From NCBI RefSeq assembly GCF_040833955.1, contig NZ_CP162133.1, positions 1,324,001-1,388,000 of the forward strand: 64,000 bases of DNA, given 5' to 3'. The position numbers and the translations under genes are program-made. Positions 37,300 to 48,693 of this stretch are shown piece by piece. Numbering within the stretch: position 1 is the first letter of the stretch; each line of letters opens with the position of its first letter. The stretch is from Leptospira sp. WS60.C2 (GTDB lineage Bacteria; Spirochaetota; Leptospiria; Leptospirales; Leptospiraceae). Under the pieces are notes generated by a model. That model was not told the origin of the DNA, did not search any database, and worked only from the letters and a program-made list of their open reading frames with translations.

Positions 37300-38186
37300 A
37301 GGAAACCTTTGGTTTTGGGACGGTAGGTTTTTCCTTCTCTTAGAAATTTTGTTCTAGGTTTTCCTTTTTCAAATCTACCTATCATCGTCACAGGAATGGA
37401 TTCAATTTGGTTTGGTAGTATATCTGGTGATAAAAACAAAAGTTCCAACTCTTCTCCAGAACCAAGGCAAGCATCTACACCTAGTTCCTGAACCGCAAAT
37501 GGGTGCAAGGGAACTGATTCCACTTCTAGAATCAGTTTGCCATGGGAGGCAATTGCTAATCTTTCTGCATCTTGGATGAGACCATCCGTTACATCCATGC
37601 AAGCATGAATTCGATATTTCGATAAAGGTTTTTGTAGGATCTGTCTCGATTTTGGCAGTAAATGTCTTTTGATTGCTTCTTTGTATTTGGGTTGTTTCTT
37701 GTTGTGTTTTAGTCCGTGATACCCAAGTAGGCTTTGGCCTAAATCCCCTGTGACATATAAGTAATCTCCAGGTTTTCCACCAGAGCGAAGCCATGGTGTT
37801 TTGACGGCGCCTACAACGGTTAAGGTTAGCTGGGTTGTCGGAGAGGAAAAGGTATCACCGCCGGCCAGTTTCATCCCATATTCGTAGAGGGAAGAACGGA
37901 GTGATTTGGCAAAGGCTAAGACCCATTCCTTTTTTCGTGAGTAGGGGGAAAGGCCAAGGTTCAGAAAACATTCTCTGGGGACTCCGCCAGAGGCAGTGAT
38001 GTCTGATACATTCACTTCCACAAGTTTTCTTGCTAAAATTTCGGGACTAGACCATTCGTGTAGGAAATGAGTTCCTTCCGAGAGGGAATCGGTGGTGACA
38101 AGTCGTCCTGGTGCCAGAAAGTAACAATCGTCCTCTGGTGGGGGAGTTTTACCAAATAAACTGCGGATGATTTCTGATTCTTTCAA
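37278..38186 (-). CDS. thiL: Thiamine-monophosphate kinase ThiL
   Basis: ThiL phosphorylates thiamine monophosphate to the active cofactor thiamine diphosphate. The 302-residue AIRS-fold enzyme shows PEDDCYFLAPGRLVTTDSLSEGTHF, NVSDITASGGVPRECFLNLGL, GMKLAGGDTFSS, LYVTGDLGQS, and the ligand stretch HACMDVTDGLIQDAERLA. It is slightly shorter than E. coli ThiL. It is divergent from rplM and convergent with the receiver-ATPase gene. Confidence 0.92.
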   Translation of the reverse strand: MKESEIIRSLFGKTPPPEDDCYFLAPGRLVTTDSLSEGTHFLHEWSSPEILARKLVEVNVSDITASGGVPRECFLNLGLSPYSRKKEWVLAFAKSLRSSLYEYGMKLAGGDTFSSPTTQLTLTVVGAVKTPWLRSGGKPGDYLYVTGDLGQSLLGYHGLKHNKKQPKYKEAIKRHLLPKSRQILQKPLSKYRIHACMDVTDGLIQDAERLAIASHGKLILEVESVPLHPFAVQELGVDACLGSGEELELLFLSPDILPNQIESIPVTMIGRFEKGKPRTKFLREGKTYRPKTKGFLHFKEEE

Positions 38187-38264
38187 AGCTTCGTTTCCAA
38201 TAAATTTGTTTGACCCACTGTGAAAACCGAAAATCCTGACATAAAAGAGGAAAATCTCGTACTT

Positions 38265-38717
38265 ATGGAACTATTGTCTAAAGCCCACAAGACCCCTTCT
38301 ATCGCAAAAGAAGCCGTACAAAAACAGTGGTTTGTTGTGGACGCAACTGATAAAACGCTCGGAAGATTGGCAAGTCAAGTCGCTTCCCGACTTCGCGGAA
38401 AACACAAATCTACATTCACACCGAACCAAGATTGTGGAGATAACATCATCATCGTTAATGCTTCTAAAGTGGCCGTGACTGGTCGCAAAAGAGAACAAAA
38501 AATTTACTACCACCACTCCCGTTACCCAGGTGGTATGACTGCGATTGCCTTCCACAAACTCATTCAAGAGAATCCCGAAAGAGTGATTATGGAAGCAGTC
38601 AAAGGAATGTTACCTAAATCTAAGTTAGGTGACCAAATGTTAAGAAATTGCCGAGTGTTCGCAGGCAGTGACCACAACCTAGGTGCACAAAAGCCCCTAA
38701 AACTGGAGTTGAAATAA
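38265..38717 (+). CDS. rplM: 50S ribosomal protein L13
   Basis: L13 is an early-assembly protein of the large ribosomal subunit. The sequence [27 protein letters not shown], followed by HHSRYPGG and [13 protein letters not shown], is diagnostic. ATG 38265 is used as start; a GTG at 38220 would add 15 residues unlike the family. Even so the protein has about 20 extra N-terminal residues compared with E. coli L13. rpsI follows after one base. Confidence 0.95.
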   Translation: MELLSKAHKTPSIAKEAVQKQWFVVDATDKTLGRLASQVASRLRGKHKSTFTPNQDCGDNIIIVNASKVAVTGRKREQKIYYHHSRYPGGMTAIAFHKLIQENPERVIMEAVKGMLPKSKLGDQMLRNCRVFAGSDHNLGAQKPLKLELK

Positions 38718-38718
38718 T

Positions 38719-39114
38719 ATGGCGCAAAAAGCAGTTTGGGCAGTAGGCCGACGCAAAACATCTGTTGCACGAGCAAAAATCGCATCGGGAACAGGAAAAA
38801 TCACAGTTAACCATAAAGATGTAAAAGATTACATCAAAAACGGAGAACACTTAGTTCGCCGTGCACTTGAGCCTCTTTTAGTTTTAGATGCTCGTGACAA
38901 ATATGATATTGCACTCAATGTAACTGGTGGTGGAGTGATTGGACAAGTGGGAGCCATTCGTCACGCAGTGGCTCGTGCTCTTGTTGCGTTCAATGAATCG
39001 CTAAAACCAGCTTTGAAAAAAGAAGGATTCCTCACACGAGATAGCCGTATGGTAGAGCGTAAAAAATACGGTCTTCATAAAGCTCGTCGCGGAACTCAGT
39101 TCTCAAAACGTTAA
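38719..39114 (+). CDS. rpsI: 30S ribosomal protein S9
   Basis: S9 contacts P-site tRNA with its C-terminal tail. The 131-residue sequence ends in the classic [17 protein letters not shown], and starts [24 protein letters not shown]. It is paired with rplM as in most bacteria and followed by a strong terminator. Confidence 0.97.
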   Translation: MAQKAVWAVGRRKTSVARAKIASGTGKITVNHKDVKDYIKNGEHLVRRALEPLLVLDARDKYDIALNVTGGGVIGQVGAIRHAVARALVAFNESLKPALKKEGFLTRDSRMVERKKYGLHKARRGTQFSKR

Positions 39115-39145
39115 TCGGAATCTTCCTCTTTTTTTTCCGATAGAG

Positions 39146-39172
39146 AAGCCTCCTTTGGGAGGCTTTTTTTTT
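39146..39172 (+). terminator. Rho-independent terminator of rplM-rpsI
   Basis: AAGCCTCC (39146-39153) pairs with GGAGGCTT (39158-39165) around a TTTG loop, and the T-run continues to 39172. Confidence 0.92.
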
Positions 39173-39210
39173 CGATTAGGACGAATCAAACTAAAACAAC
39201 GCCTTCCACC

Positions 39211-40428
39211 ATGAACCAAATCATCTTTTACCTTGCCTTTGCTTTTGGAACCTTTGCCAGTAGTTGTTTTTTATATTCGATTGTGATTTTTACACAGACA
39301 TTAACAGTTGTAAAAGGGTATTCTGGGATCGTATTTTTCTTTTTGTTTTTACCTTTCCCCATTTTCTTTTTATACACGGGATACCTTCTCGACCATTACT
39401 CTAAAAAATGGGTCGTTGTCGCATTTCAGTTCTTTTTGTGTTTTGCTACCTTCTTATTAGGGGCACTCACGCCGGAGTTTGCAAAGTATCCTCTCCTTTT
39501 ATTACCTCTGGCTTTTATAAACGGAATTGGAATGACAACGGTTTTGCCGGGAAGGATGGCACTCCTCAGAGAAGTGATGGACTCTCATCGTTTGGTTTTT
39601 CATACGATTGTTGGGAATTTACTTCTGATCTTCTCTTTTGGAATGAGTCCTCTCGCTGTGGGCTGGATTCGAGAATTCCAATCCTATTCCCATTTGTTTT
39701 TGATTTTAACTGGTTTACATCTTGTATCCATTCTCGCCTTCACTTTGTTAAAGACGAATTCCAAGGATGTTCCAAGTCCAACGGAAAAAGAGAACCAAAA
39801 TAGAATCCCACCAAACTCTGAATTTCCTTCCATTGGTAAAAATCTTCATAACGTAATTGGGGTTTTAAAAAGCGATCCAGTCTCCAAACAAGTCATGTGG
39901 ATGGCAATCCTAAGTATGCTTGCTCTCGGTCCTATCCAAGTGGTGCTTCCGCAATATGTAAAACAAGAATTGGGACTTGGGGAACTGGCAAGAGGGAGTG
40001 TTCTTGTGTTTCTCGGCCCTGGGCTTTTTTTAGGTGGGATCCTTACGATTTTGTTCCATCACCTGGAACGAAAGGGACTCGCATTACTCATCGTATTCTC
40101 TTTGTCTTCGTTTTTCTTTTTGGGTCTCATACCGTTTTACCAAGCAAACATCACTTCCTTCTTTCTCTTTTGTTTTGGAATCTCTGGTGGAGTGCTTTCG
40201 AGCCTAATGCCAGCCATCTTACAAAAACGTACGAATGATGCTCTTCGCGGGAGAATCCTTTCTCTTTACACCGTGTGTTTTCAATTCACACCTGCCGTTT
40301 CTGGATTTTTTTCTGCCTATCTCAGTGATACCTTTGGAAGTCTTTGGACCTTTACGGGACTTGGGCTCTGTTTTTTGGGATTTGCTCTCTTTTCGTTTTG
40401 GGGATACAAAGAATTACGCGAAAGTTAA
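39211..40428 (+). CDS. Major facilitator superfamily transporter
   Basis: A 405-residue protein with about 12 membrane helices and a central cytoplasmic loop of about 45 residues (around 185-225), as in MFS carriers. [18 protein letters not shown] resembles the loop 2-3 motif (G-x-L-x-D-x-x-x-R/K). The substrate cannot be told. It lies 49 bases before alaS, probably not functionally related. Confidence 0.8.
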   Translation: MNQIIFYLAFAFGTFASSCFLYSIVIFTQTLTVVKGYSGIVFFFLFLPFPIFFLYTGYLLDHYSKKWVVVAFQFFLCFATFLLGALTPEFAKYPLLLLPLAFINGIGMTTVLPGRMALLREVMDSHRLVFHTIVGNLLLIFSFGMSPLAVGWIREFQSYSHLFLILTGLHLVSILAFTLLKTNSKDVPSPTEKENQNRIPPNSEFPSIGKNLHNVIGVLKSDPVSKQVMWMAILSMLALGPIQVVLPQYVKQELGLGELARGSVLVFLGPGLFLGGILTILFHHLERKGLALLIVFSLSSFFFLGLIPFYQANITSFFLFCFGISGGVLSSLMPAILQKRTNDALRGRILSLYTVCFQFTPAVSGFFSAYLSDTFGSLWTFTGLGLCFLGFALFSFWGYKELRES

Positions 40429-40477
40429 TTTCGAATTTCCTTGCCCTAGAAGGCAAACCCGATTTCCGTGTAAGTGT

Positions 40478-43237
40478 ATGAAGTTCAAAACGGTCCAAGA
40501 AATCGCCAGGTTGTATACGAATTACTTTAAGGAAAAAGGTCACACAATTGTGCCTTCCTCCAGTCTCATCCCGAAAGGGGATCCCACACTTTTATTCACA
40601 ACCGCAGGTATGGTGCAGTTCAAACCCCTTTTTACAGGCGCGGTAGAACTTCCCTATACTAGGGCCGCCTCCATACAAAAATGCGTTCGCACCACCGATT
40701 TGGAAGTGGTAGGAAAAACGGAACGCCATTGTACGTTCTTTGAGATGTTGGGAAATTTTTCCTTCGGCGATTATTTTAAAAAAGAAGCCATTGAATACGC
40801 GTTAGATTTTTCTCTAAACCAGTTAGAAATTCCCAAAGATAAAATTTGGGTCACCATTTACCTAGATGATGATGAAGCCAAAAGAATCTGGATGGATGCC
40901 GGGATTCCAGAAGAACGAATTGTTCGCCTTGGTAAAAAAGACAATTTTTGGGGGCCTGCGGGAGACAGTGGGGCTTGTGGTCCTTGTTCCGAATTGTATT
41001 TGGACAGGGGACCCGAAAAAGGTGGTCCCACTTGTGGCAACAACCCGAATTGCAAACCAGGTTGTGACTGTGATCGTTATTTGGAATATTGGAACCTTGT
41101 GTTTAACCAGTTCAATCAGACTGTTTCAGGGGAACTTCTTCCTCTGAAACAAACAGGCATTGATACAGGATCTGGCCTCGAACGTGTGGCCATGTTATTA
41201 CAAGAAGTGGACTCGGTCTATGACACAGATGAATTAAAAACCATCATACAAAAAATTGAATCAGTGTCGGGTTTTCCATATAATGAATCCACCAAACAAT
41301 CGTTTCGTGTGATTACGGACCATTCTCGTTCTGTCTTTTTTTCTCTTGGGGATGGAATTTATCCTGACCGCACAGGTCGTGGGTATGTGATCCGTCGACT
41401 CATTAGACGCGCTTCCCTCTTTGCAAGAAAACTCGGAATTCATGAACCATTTCTATACAAACTCGTAGGCACTCTAAAAGAATTATACTCGGCTCGTTAT
41501 CCAGAGTTAAAGGACAAAGCAAAAGACATCGAATCGATTCTAAAGAAAGAAGAAGAACTTTTCCTACACACATTGGAAGTCGGTCTCGAAGAGTTAGAGT
41601 CTTTACTCTCTCACTTGAAAGAACACAAACTAACACTTGTGACGGGAAAAGAAGGCTTTCGTTTGTATTCCACATACGGGTTTCCTCGTGAAATGACAAA
41701 GGAACTTGTGGAAGACAGAGGGTTTAGCTTTGATGACAAAGGTTTTGAAGAAGAACTCGAAAAGGATCGGGATTTATCGCGTGCTAGCTGGAAAGGGAAA
41801 AAAATCCAATACCTCACTGGCCTTTCAGCCTCTCCCGAACTCAAAACAGAATTTTTAGGGTATACGGAATCCAAAGCACAAGGAAAGGTCTTGTATCTTT
41901 TTGTGGATGGAAAGTCAGTTAGTTCCGCCAAACAAGGGGAAGAGGTTGTTATCGTTCTCGATAAAACTCCTTTTTACGCAGAGGGCGGTGGTCAGGTTGG
42001 TGACACAGGTTATTTCAAAAAAGACGGTTTCCAATTCCAAGTCCAAGACACACAAAAAGAAAATGATACTTTCCTTCATATGGGTATGGTCTTAAAAGGA
42101 ACGATCACGGTAGGAGATGTGGTAGATGCTGAAATTGAAGTGGAACGTAGGCAGAATCTTGCCAACCACCATTCCGGCACACATTTGTTAAACGGAGCAC
42201 TTAGAAGAATCCTCGGGAACCATGTCACACAAAAAGGTTCCATTGTTTCCGCAGAGTATCTCCGATTTGATTTTTCCCATCCCAAAGCACTTTCTCCTGA
42301 AGAAATCATCCAAATTGAATCTGATGTAAATGAGGCTGTGAGTGCCAATATCGCGGTCAAAACAGAAGTTTTAGACATCAACCAGGCGAAAGAATCAGGG
42401 GCACTCTCCATGTTTGATGAAAAGTATGGAAGCCTTGTTCGTGTTGTGTCCATGGGAGAAAAATCAAAAGAATTCTGCGGGGGAACCCATGTAACGAACA
42501 CACAAGACATTGGATTTTTTGCCATTGTCAAAGAAGGAAGTCCTGGTGCTGGAAATCGAAGGATTGAAGCGATTTGTGGAGATTCTGTTGTTTCCTATTT
42601 TTTACACCAGTTCCAAACCTTGGCGGCCAAAATTGAAACTCACAACTTGTCCGCCAAAGAGGCATTTGGTGATCTTAAAGAATTTGGGATCACAAAAGAA
42701 GTTCCTTCCCCAGAAGGTTTACAAACCATCTTCTCAAAAGATGGAAAAACAGCGGTGGCAAGTCTACGTAAACTCCGAGAAGAATTAGAAACAGAACTGG
42801 AAGAAAAATCCTCCTCGCTTTTTAAAGCCAAAAAGAAATTAGAACAGCAAAAGTTCCAAATGAATCCAGAGCTTGTGGACAGTTTGTTACAAAAAGCACA
42901 CAAGTTTGCGAAAGGAAAGGTTGTCACCGAATTGTTTCCTTCGGTGGATGCAAAGGCATTGAAAGACTTGGCCGATTCCTTAAAAGCAAAAGAACCAGAG
43001 ATTCTCTGTTTGTTTGGAACCACGGAAGGGGATTCGAGTACGCTTGTCTTTATGTGCAATAAGGTATTGAATGAACGAGGCATTCATTGTGGTGATCTAC
43101 TGAAAGAAACCTTGGTGAAACTCGATGGAAAGGGCGGTGGAAGACCCGATATGGCACAAGGCGGTGGTAAAAAACCAGAAAGTGTTTTGGCTTCCTTGGA
43201 GTTTGCACTTTCTCTCGCCAAAACCAAATTATCGTAA
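40478..43237 (+). CDS. alaS: Alanine-tRNA ligase AlaS
   Basis: AlaS charges tRNA-Ala. From ATG 40478 the 919-residue protein starts [22 protein letters not shown] as expected. The class II core has [12 protein letters not shown] and [13 protein letters not shown] text as [34 protein letters not shown]. The editing domain has [13 protein letters not shown] and CGGTHV. The C-Ala/DHHA1 end has [13 protein letters not shown] segment with seven Cys ([12 protein letters not shown]...[14 protein letters not shown]) is a Cys-rich insert in the aminoacylation domain. Confidence 0.96.
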   Translation: MKFKTVQEIARLYTNYFKEKGHTIVPSSSLIPKGDPTLLFTTAGMVQFKPLFTGAVELPYTRAASIQKCVRTTDLEVVGKTERHCTFFEMLGNFSFGDYFKKEAIEYALDFSLNQLEIPKDKIWVTIYLDDDEAKRIWMDAGIPEERIVRLGKKDNFWGPAGDSGACGPCSELYLDRGPEKGGPTCGNNPNCKPGCDCDRYLEYWNLVFNQFNQTVSGELLPLKQTGIDTGSGLERVAMLLQEVDSVYDTDELKTIIQKIESVSGFPYNESTKQSFRVITDHSRSVFFSLGDGIYPDRTGRGYVIRRLIRRASLFARKLGIHEPFLYKLVGTLKELYSARYPELKDKAKDIESILKKEEELFLHTLEVGLEELESLLSHLKEHKLTLVTGKEGFRLYSTYGFPREMTKELVEDRGFSFDDKGFEEELEKDRDLSRASWKGKKIQYLTGLSASPELKTEFLGYTESKAQGKVLYLFVDGKSVSSAKQGEEVVIVLDKTPFYAEGGGQVGDTGYFKKDGFQFQVQDTQKENDTFLHMGMVLKGTITVGDVVDAEIEVERRQNLANHHSGTHLLNGALRRILGNHVTQKGSIVSAEYLRFDFSHPKALSPEEIIQIESDVNEAVSANIAVKTEVLDINQAKESGALSMFDEKYGSLVRVVSMGEKSKEFCGGTHVTNTQDIGFFAIVKEGSPGAGNRRIEAICGDSVVSYFLHQFQTLAAKIETHNLSAKEAFGDLKEFGITKEVPSPEGLQTIFSKDGKTAVASLRKLREELETELEEKSSSLFKAKKKLEQQKFQMNPELVDSLLQKAHKFAKGKVVTELFPSVDAKALKDLADSLKAKEPEILCLFGTTEGDSSTLVFMCNKVLNERGIHCGDLLKETLVKLDGKGGGRPDMAQGGGKKPESVLASLEFALSLAKTKLS

Positions 43238-43268
43238 TCGTTCATAAAAAAACAAGTAGGAGAATTTT

Positions 43269-43766
43269 ATGGCACAAGATCCATCATTTGACATTGTCTC
43301 AAAACTCGACCGTCCGGAATTGCAAAATGCAGTCTCACAAGCGATGACGGAAATCCAAACTCGTTTTGATTTTAAAGGATCCAATTCGGAAATCAAAATC
43401 ACAGATGACCAACTGGTTTTGACTTCCGAGAACGAAATCAAGTTGAAGCAAGTGATTGATGTTCTGACTACCAAAATGGCAAAACGGGGCATTAGCCTAA
43501 AAGCTTTTGATTTTGATTCCAAAGTGGAACCAGCGACTGGCCAAACCGTTCGCATGAAGGTGAAAATCCAAAACGGTTTGGACAAAGAACAAACGAAACA
43601 AATCACATCCCTCATCAAGGACCAAAAACTAAAGGTGCAAGCGACCATCCAAGGGGATTCGGTGCGAGTGGTGGGAAAAAAGAAGGACGATTTGCAAGAA
43701 GTGATGGCTGCCATCCGCAATGCGAATTTTAACTTCGATGCCAATTTTACCAATTTTAAGGGGTAA
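43269..43766 (+). CDS. YajQ family nucleotide-binding protein
   Basis: A 165-residue member of the YajQ/DUF520 family (PSFDIVSKLDRPELQNAVSQAMTEIQTRFDFKGS, ending with the paired domain DDLQEVMAAIRNANFNFDANFTNFKG). Some relatives bind cyclic di-GMP or nucleic acid; the role here is unknown. AGGAG lies 8 bases before its ATG. It sits between alaS and ftsK. Confidence 0.92.
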   Translation: MAQDPSFDIVSKLDRPELQNAVSQAMTEIQTRFDFKGSNSEIKITDDQLVLTSENEIKLKQVIDVLTTKMAKRGISLKAFDFDSKVEPATGQTVRMKVKIQNGLDKEQTKQITSLIKDQKLKVQATIQGDSVRVVGKKKDDLQEVMAAIRNANFNFDANFTNFKG

Positions 43767-43832
43767 AGAAAGGTCCCTTTCGGCTTCCATTTTTTTTCTA
43801 TCTATGTCTCGAAACCTTCCGATATTTCCCGT

Positions 43833-46832
43833 ATGGAACCTAAAAAATCCGTATGGGGATGGAATTTGCCAAGAAAAGACTTCCTCCCGTATCTATTTGT
43901 ATTCTCTGGAATCTTTTTGCTTTTATCTCTCTTTTCCTTCCATGAAGGAGAGGATGGTTCCCTTTTCAATTGGTTTGGAAGGTTAGGGCATTACATTGCG
44001 CTCACCCTTTTTTACCTCTTGGGAAAAACTTCCTTTTTACTCGCAGGGTTTGTTTTACTATTAGGTGTCCTTTCTTTACGCAATCCTGAATTTGATGTTC
44101 TAAGTAAGGCTTTATTTTTCCCCATTTTTATCATTGCAACGACAGTTAGCCTGAACTTACTCGAAACTCCCATGGGGCATGTGGGAGATAGCGGAGGGAT
44201 CTTCGGGCAATTCTTTTCGTGGATTTTTTCCTATCTCTTTGGGGAAACGGGAAGGGTTCTTGTGATCTTTTTTCTCTATCTGTATTTTGCTGTGATCTGG
44301 TTAGAAGATGGGGCTTGGTCCTACAGCTTTTCTGTCATCCATAATGTATCTGAAAAACTCTACCACCTTATGGGGGGACGAAAGGAATTTCCTCACTTCA
44401 AACTTCCTTCCTTTATGGAATCGGTAGTGTCCACTCGTCGTGCCCCTATGGACGAAGTGAAACAAAAAGGTTGGTTTCAAATCCAAACGGAAGAAGAATC
44501 CAAAGAGGAACTAGCCCATCATTTCTGGAATGTGGTCGCAAATGAAAAAGTAGAAGTCGATTCGATTCCGTCTTTTTTACGCGATCCTCATTCCCGTTTT
44601 TCTCCGTCGTTTGGTGAAGAGCATGTCTCTGCAAATCCTGTGGGGAAAGAAGCATCCAAAAGAGAAAAACGTCTAAACATTCGGTTTCAAAATACAAATC
44701 ATTTTGAAGGATTTTTTGATGCATCTGGAAAAGTCTTTCGGTTTCAAAAAGAAAGAAAGAAGGACTTCCTAGATAGAAACGAAATCTCCCTTTCTCAAAA
44801 ACGCATCCAACTGACAGACAAACGGATCCAGGAAGAATCGCCACTCCATCCAGAGGGAATGGAAAAAGAGGATCTCAGAGAATCTAAAATTCTTTATCAG
44901 TTTCCAGAAGCCAAATGGAAACCTAAACAGGAAATGTCACTCGCTCTCGATGATTTAGAATTACCGAAACTCAGTCCCATGGAATCGAAGTTTGGTGATG
45001 TTTCTACCTTTTTGCCAAATCGGAATTGGGAAGTATCTCAAGAAAATTCAAATGAAATGGAAGCTTGGGAAGAAGAGGAAGAAGAAACTTGGGAAGATTC
45101 GATTTCAGAGTCTACTGACGAAGAAACTTCTGTTGTGGTTTCCATTCCTGAGTCTGTCCGTTTGTCCCTTGTAGAAGAAACAGGCTTTGCAACAGAAACT
45201 TGGGATGATACAAACGATCTGAGTGATTCCGTGTCGATGGAAGGCGTGGAAGAAGAGTATGAAGAAGAAACTTTGGAAACCATGTCCCTAGAGGAATCCT
45301 CTCCAATGGTTCGTTCGAATTTGAGTCCTGGAAACTTTGTTAAGAAAAAGCAAATTCTTAAGGAAACAAAAGAAGAACAAGAACTCATGTTTGGTTCCAT
45401 GGTGCCAAAACCTAAATTGAAAAAAGGGAAGTATTACATTTCTCCAAGACTTCTTGCCAACCACCAAGTTCCAGTTGCGAATATTTTAAAGAATGATTCG
45501 GAACTCGATCTCATCGCTAAAAAAATCGAAGAGTCAACTGGTCACTTTGGAATTGAATCAAAGGTCATTACTAAAGAACGTGGGCCCATCATCACTCGGT
45601 ATGAAATCACCATTCCGAATGGAATCAAACTGAACCGAATTGTCTCTTTGTCAGATGAAATCAGAGCTTACTTAGAAGTAAAAAACATTCGGATTGTGGC
45701 ACCTATCCCAGGTAAGGCGTCGATTGGAATCGAAGTTCCGAACCGTGTCAGAGAAGATGTTTTTTTATCAGAGATTTTAAAAGATACCATCCTCCAACAA
45801 AAAGCAAAAGACCTTTCGATTTGTATTGGAAAGGATATTTCGGGAAAACTCGTGATGATTGATATCGCAAAACTCCCGCACTTACTCGTTGCGGGAACCA
45901 CTGGATCTGGTAAGTCGGTGAGTATCAATGCGATGATCACAAGCCTTATCTGCACGCGCTCCCCAGAAGAAGTTCGGTTCATTATGATCGATCCAAAGAT
46001 GGTAGAGATGACACTTTACGAAGGAATTCCACACCTTCTCATGCCAGTGATTACGGACCCTAAAAAAGCAACCAAGGCCCTCTCTTGGGCGATCCAAGAA
46101 ATGGAGAGCCGTTACCAAATGATCTCCCAATTGAAAAGTAGGGACTTCAAAAGTTTTAATGAAAAGGTAGATGAATATGCGCACGCAAAAGGATTCCAAA
46201 AACTTCCTTACATCGTGATTTTCATAGATGAGCTTGCGGATCTTATGATGGTTTCGGGAAAGGATTTGGAAGAACAGATCCAAAGGATTTCCCAAAAAGC
46301 AAGAGCTGTGGGAATCCACCTCGTAATGGCAACGCAAAGGCCATCCGTGGATGTCATCACTGGGGTCATCAAAGCGAATTGTCCTGCAAGAGTTGCCTTC
46401 CAGGTGGCACAAAAAACAGACTCCCGCACCATCCTCGATACAAGTGGGGCGGAGACCCTCCTAGGAAAAGGGGACTTTTTGTACCGTTCTCCAACCTCGA
46501 GTGACCTTATGCGGATCCAGGCTCCCTACATCGAAGAGAAAGAAATTGAGTCCATTGTGGAAGAAGCCAAAAAACAAGGGGCTCCTGCCTATGTAGAGAT
46601 GAACTGGGAGGAGGAATCGAATATCGAAATGGCCTCCGATGAAGACGAGGAACTTTTCGAAGAAGCTTGGAACATTGTCGTCACAGAAAAAAAAGCCAGT
46701 GCGAGCTACCTCCAGCGTAGGATGCGAATTGGTTACAACAAAGCGGCAAGGCTTATGGAACTCATGGAAATGAGGGGGTATGTGTCACCGCAAGTGGGGG
46801 CAAAACCTCGAGAAATCCTACGTTCAGCGTAA
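43833..46832 (+). CDS. ftsK: DNA translocase FtsK/SpoIIIE
   Basis: FtsK pumps chromosomal DNA through the division septum. The 999-residue protein has four N-terminal membrane helices (about 15-165), a long acidic, low-complexity linker (about 200-520), and the motor: alpha/beta parts from about 535, Walker A GTTGSGKSVSIN near 690, Walker B YIVIFIDELADLMM and the MATQRPSVDVITGVIKANCP segment. It ends in a gamma winged-helix domain (ASASYLQRRMRIGYNKAARLMELMEMRG) that reads KOPS-like polarity sequences. The full set of domains is present. Confidence 0.95.
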   Translation: MEPKKSVWGWNLPRKDFLPYLFVFSGIFLLLSLFSFHEGEDGSLFNWFGRLGHYIALTLFYLLGKTSFLLAGFVLLLGVLSLRNPEFDVLSKALFFPIFIIATTVSLNLLETPMGHVGDSGGIFGQFFSWIFSYLFGETGRVLVIFFLYLYFAVIWLEDGAWSYSFSVIHNVSEKLYHLMGGRKEFPHFKLPSFMESVVSTRRAPMDEVKQKGWFQIQTEEESKEELAHHFWNVVANEKVEVDSIPSFLRDPHSRFSPSFGEEHVSANPVGKEASKREKRLNIRFQNTNHFEGFFDASGKVFRFQKERKKDFLDRNEISLSQKRIQLTDKRIQEESPLHPEGMEKEDLRESKILYQFPEAKWKPKQEMSLALDDLELPKLSPMESKFGDVSTFLPNRNWEVSQENSNEMEAWEEEEEETWEDSISESTDEETSVVVSIPESVRLSLVEETGFATETWDDTNDLSDSVSMEGVEEEYEEETLETMSLEESSPMVRSNLSPGNFVKKKQILKETKEEQELMFGSMVPKPKLKKGKYYISPRLLANHQVPVANILKNDSELDLIAKKIEESTGHFGIESKVITKERGPIITRYEITIPNGIKLNRIVSLSDEIRAYLEVKNIRIVAPIPGKASIGIEVPNRVREDVFLSEILKDTILQQKAKDLSICIGKDISGKLVMIDIAKLPHLLVAGTTGSGKSVSINAMITSLICTRSPEEVRFIMIDPKMVEMTLYEGIPHLLMPVITDPKKATKALSWAIQEMESRYQMISQLKSRDFKSFNEKVDEYAHAKGFQKLPYIVIFIDELADLMMVSGKDLEEQIQRISQKARAVGIHLVMATQRPSVDVITGVIKANCPARVAFQVAQKTDSRTILDTSGAETLLGKGDFLYRSPTSSDLMRIQAPYIEEKEIESIVEEAKKQGAPAYVEMNWEEESNIEMASDEDEELFEEAWNIVVTEKKASASYLQRRMRIGYNKAARLMELMEMRGYVSPQVGAKPREILRSA

Positions 46833-46872
46833 ATCATCGACAAGAGAAGTTTGTCTGAAAAACTGGGAATCT

Positions 46873-47574
46873 ATGAAAGTATGGATCGGATTTTTGTTAC
46901 TTGTTTTGGGAGTTTCTTTGGAGGCCCAAACAAGTCCGGCTCACAATTGGCATTCTCCTTCTGAAGTTGTTAAAAAGATCAAAAAGAATTTTAGTGAAAT
47001 CAATTCGTATTCCGCTGATTTTCTCATCAAAACAGAAGAAAACAAAAAAGAAAAACAAATGCGCGGGAAATGTTTTTATAAACGTCCTGGAAAAATTCGT
47101 TATAATTTTGCCGAACCAGAAGGGGACGAAATTGTTTCTGATGGAAAAACCCTCCATATCTTCATCAAGCGGTTAGGTGCTGTTGGCAAACAAGACCTAA
47201 CGCTTGATCGTAAAAATTCTTCTGGTCCGATCTTCACAACGAATAGTCCAGAAGGACTCAATCGCCTTTTTCGTAAGTACCATTATAAGTTTGATACCAT
47301 TGAACAACCGCGTTCGATGGGTGATGTCACAAAATACTTTGTTCTCGATCTAGACCAAAGAGAAAAGATTGGTGGGTTTGAAAAGATGAAACTTTTTGTG
47401 GATTCAGAATCGTATCTCATTAAAAAAGCAGTTGCGACAGATGGTCGTGGTAAGGTCACAACAATATCATTTTCTAACATTAATTTTTCGGAAGAAATCC
47501 AAGATGGAGTTTTCAATTTTCACATGAGCGGAAACGCTAAAATTGTCAACAACCCACTTGTCTCTGAGAACTAA
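46873..47574 (+). CDS. LolA-like periplasmic lipoprotein carrier
   Basis: A 233-residue secreted protein with a signal peptide (cut near LEAQ). The fold pattern is LolA/LolB-like: ...FSEINSYSADFLIKTEENKKEKQMRGKCFYKRPGKIRYNFAEPEGDEIVSDGKTLHIF, a strand-rich middle, and LFVDSESYLIKKAVATDGRGKVTTISFSNI. It probably carries lipoproteins or lipids across the periplasm. ATG 46873 is chosen because it starts the signal peptide. It follows ftsK after 40 bases, an order (ftsK-lolA) also seen in other bacteria. Confidence 0.87.
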   Translation: MKVWIGFLLLVLGVSLEAQTSPAHNWHSPSEVVKKIKKNFSEINSYSADFLIKTEENKKEKQMRGKCFYKRPGKIRYNFAEPEGDEIVSDGKTLHIFIKRLGAVGKQDLTLDRKNSSGPIFTTNSPEGLNRLFRKYHYKFDTIEQPRSMGDVTKYFVLDLDQREKIGGFEKMKLFVDSESYLIKKAVATDGRGKVTTISFSNINFSEEIQDGVFNFHMSGNAKIVNNPLVSEN

Positions 47575-47592
47575 ACCTAAGAGGAGTTCATT

Positions 47593-48693
47593 TTGAATAC
47601 AAAACGAGTTGGTCAAATCCTAAGAGAAGCAAGAGAAGACAAAAAACTTTCAGTGAAAGATGTCGCAAAAGAAACAAACATTGCGGCCAAATACATCATC
47701 GCTTTAGAAACAGAAGATTATTCTCAGTTCCCAGCAGAAACGTTTGCTCTTGGTTTTTTAAAGAATTATGCCAGTTACCTAAAACTTGATACCGCGATGT
47801 TACTCAATTTATATCGAGGGGAACAAATTGAAGAATCACAAGCACCACTCGAAGAGCTCACTCGTCCTACAACCACTCCTTTTAGTTTAGACCGGAATAA
47901 GATCATAAGCCTTGTTTCTCTCTTTTTGTTTGTGATCTCGGCGTATATCATCTACATCAGTTTTGAAGACTCTGGTTCTGTTTCGATGGATGATGACAAT
48001 ACCGAGGTAAGCCAAAATGTCGAACCAACCAATAGTTCTGACATTCCATCTGGAATTAATTTCGTGAACCAAAGTGTTCCCGAAAATGCAAGTGTGCCTT
48101 TTATTCTTACAGAAGATCGTGGTGTGAGTTTTAGTGTGAACAACCAACAGTGTAAGATGTTCATTAAAGGTGTTTCCAATGGAAAAGCAAACCTAGGATT
48201 TAATATTTTCCCAGAAAAGAATGTGTATTTCTTCCAAACAGCAGAAGGCGAAGAAACCATTCTTTCGTACAAAATTGAAGAGCTCTCTTCCTTACGTCGT
48301 GATATCCGCGTGGTCACACAAGCCGTCACTGAAAAATCGGCAAAGGTTCTTGTGACGTTAAAAGAGGAACGAGAAGGCGTTGCTGTGAAGTCTCCTGTAG
48401 GAGATGTTCCGATCCAAGTGACATTGTTTTTCTCGAAGCCAAGTTACGTTGAGTTCGTGTTAGATGGTCAAATGGGAGAACGTGGTCTTGTTTCCGCGGG
48501 AGAAGTGAAACACTTAGAAGCTCGTGACAGACTGGAGATCAAAGTGGGAGATGGCGGTGCCGTGGAAATGGTACAAAACGGAAAAGAACGAGTCGTACTT
48601 GGAAAACCAGGAAAGCTTGTGAAAAAAATCTTCATCCGCAAACCAAATCCGTATGATTCCACTCAGTCCATCATTGGAGAGTTAGGCGAATAA
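47593..48693 (+). CDS. RodZ-like HTH membrane protein
   Basis: A 366-residue protein with an N-terminal helix-turn-helix of the HTH_25/RodZ type ([58 protein letters not shown]), one membrane helix (about 97-116), and a periplasmic C-terminal domain with a DUF4115-like end. RodZ links MreB to the cell-wall machinery. TTG is the start, with AAGAGGAG 7 bases upstream. Its stop overlaps the rimO start by one base. Confidence 0.85.
   Translation: MNTKRVGQILREAREDKKLSVKDVAKETNIAAKYIIALETEDYSQFPAETFALGFLKNYASYLKLDTAMLLNLYRGEQIEESQAPLEELTRPTTTPFSLDRNKIISLVSLFLFVISAYIIYISFEDSGSVSMDDDNTEVSQNVEPTNSSDIPSGINFVNQSVPENASVPFILTEDRGVSFSVNNQQCKMFIKGVSNGKANLGFNIFPEKNVYFFQTAEGEETILSYKIEELSSLRRDIRVVTQAVTEKSAKVLVTLKEEREGVAVKSPVGDVPIQVTLFFSKPSYVEFVLDGQMGERGLVSAGEVKHLEARDRLEIKVGDGGAVEMVQNGKERVVLGKPGKLVKKIFIRKPNPYDSTQSIIGELGE

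Noticed and set aside
40235..40477. 81-residue N-terminal extension of AlaS
   Set aside because: It lies inside the MFS gene in another frame; the family start is [13 protein letters not shown] at 40478.
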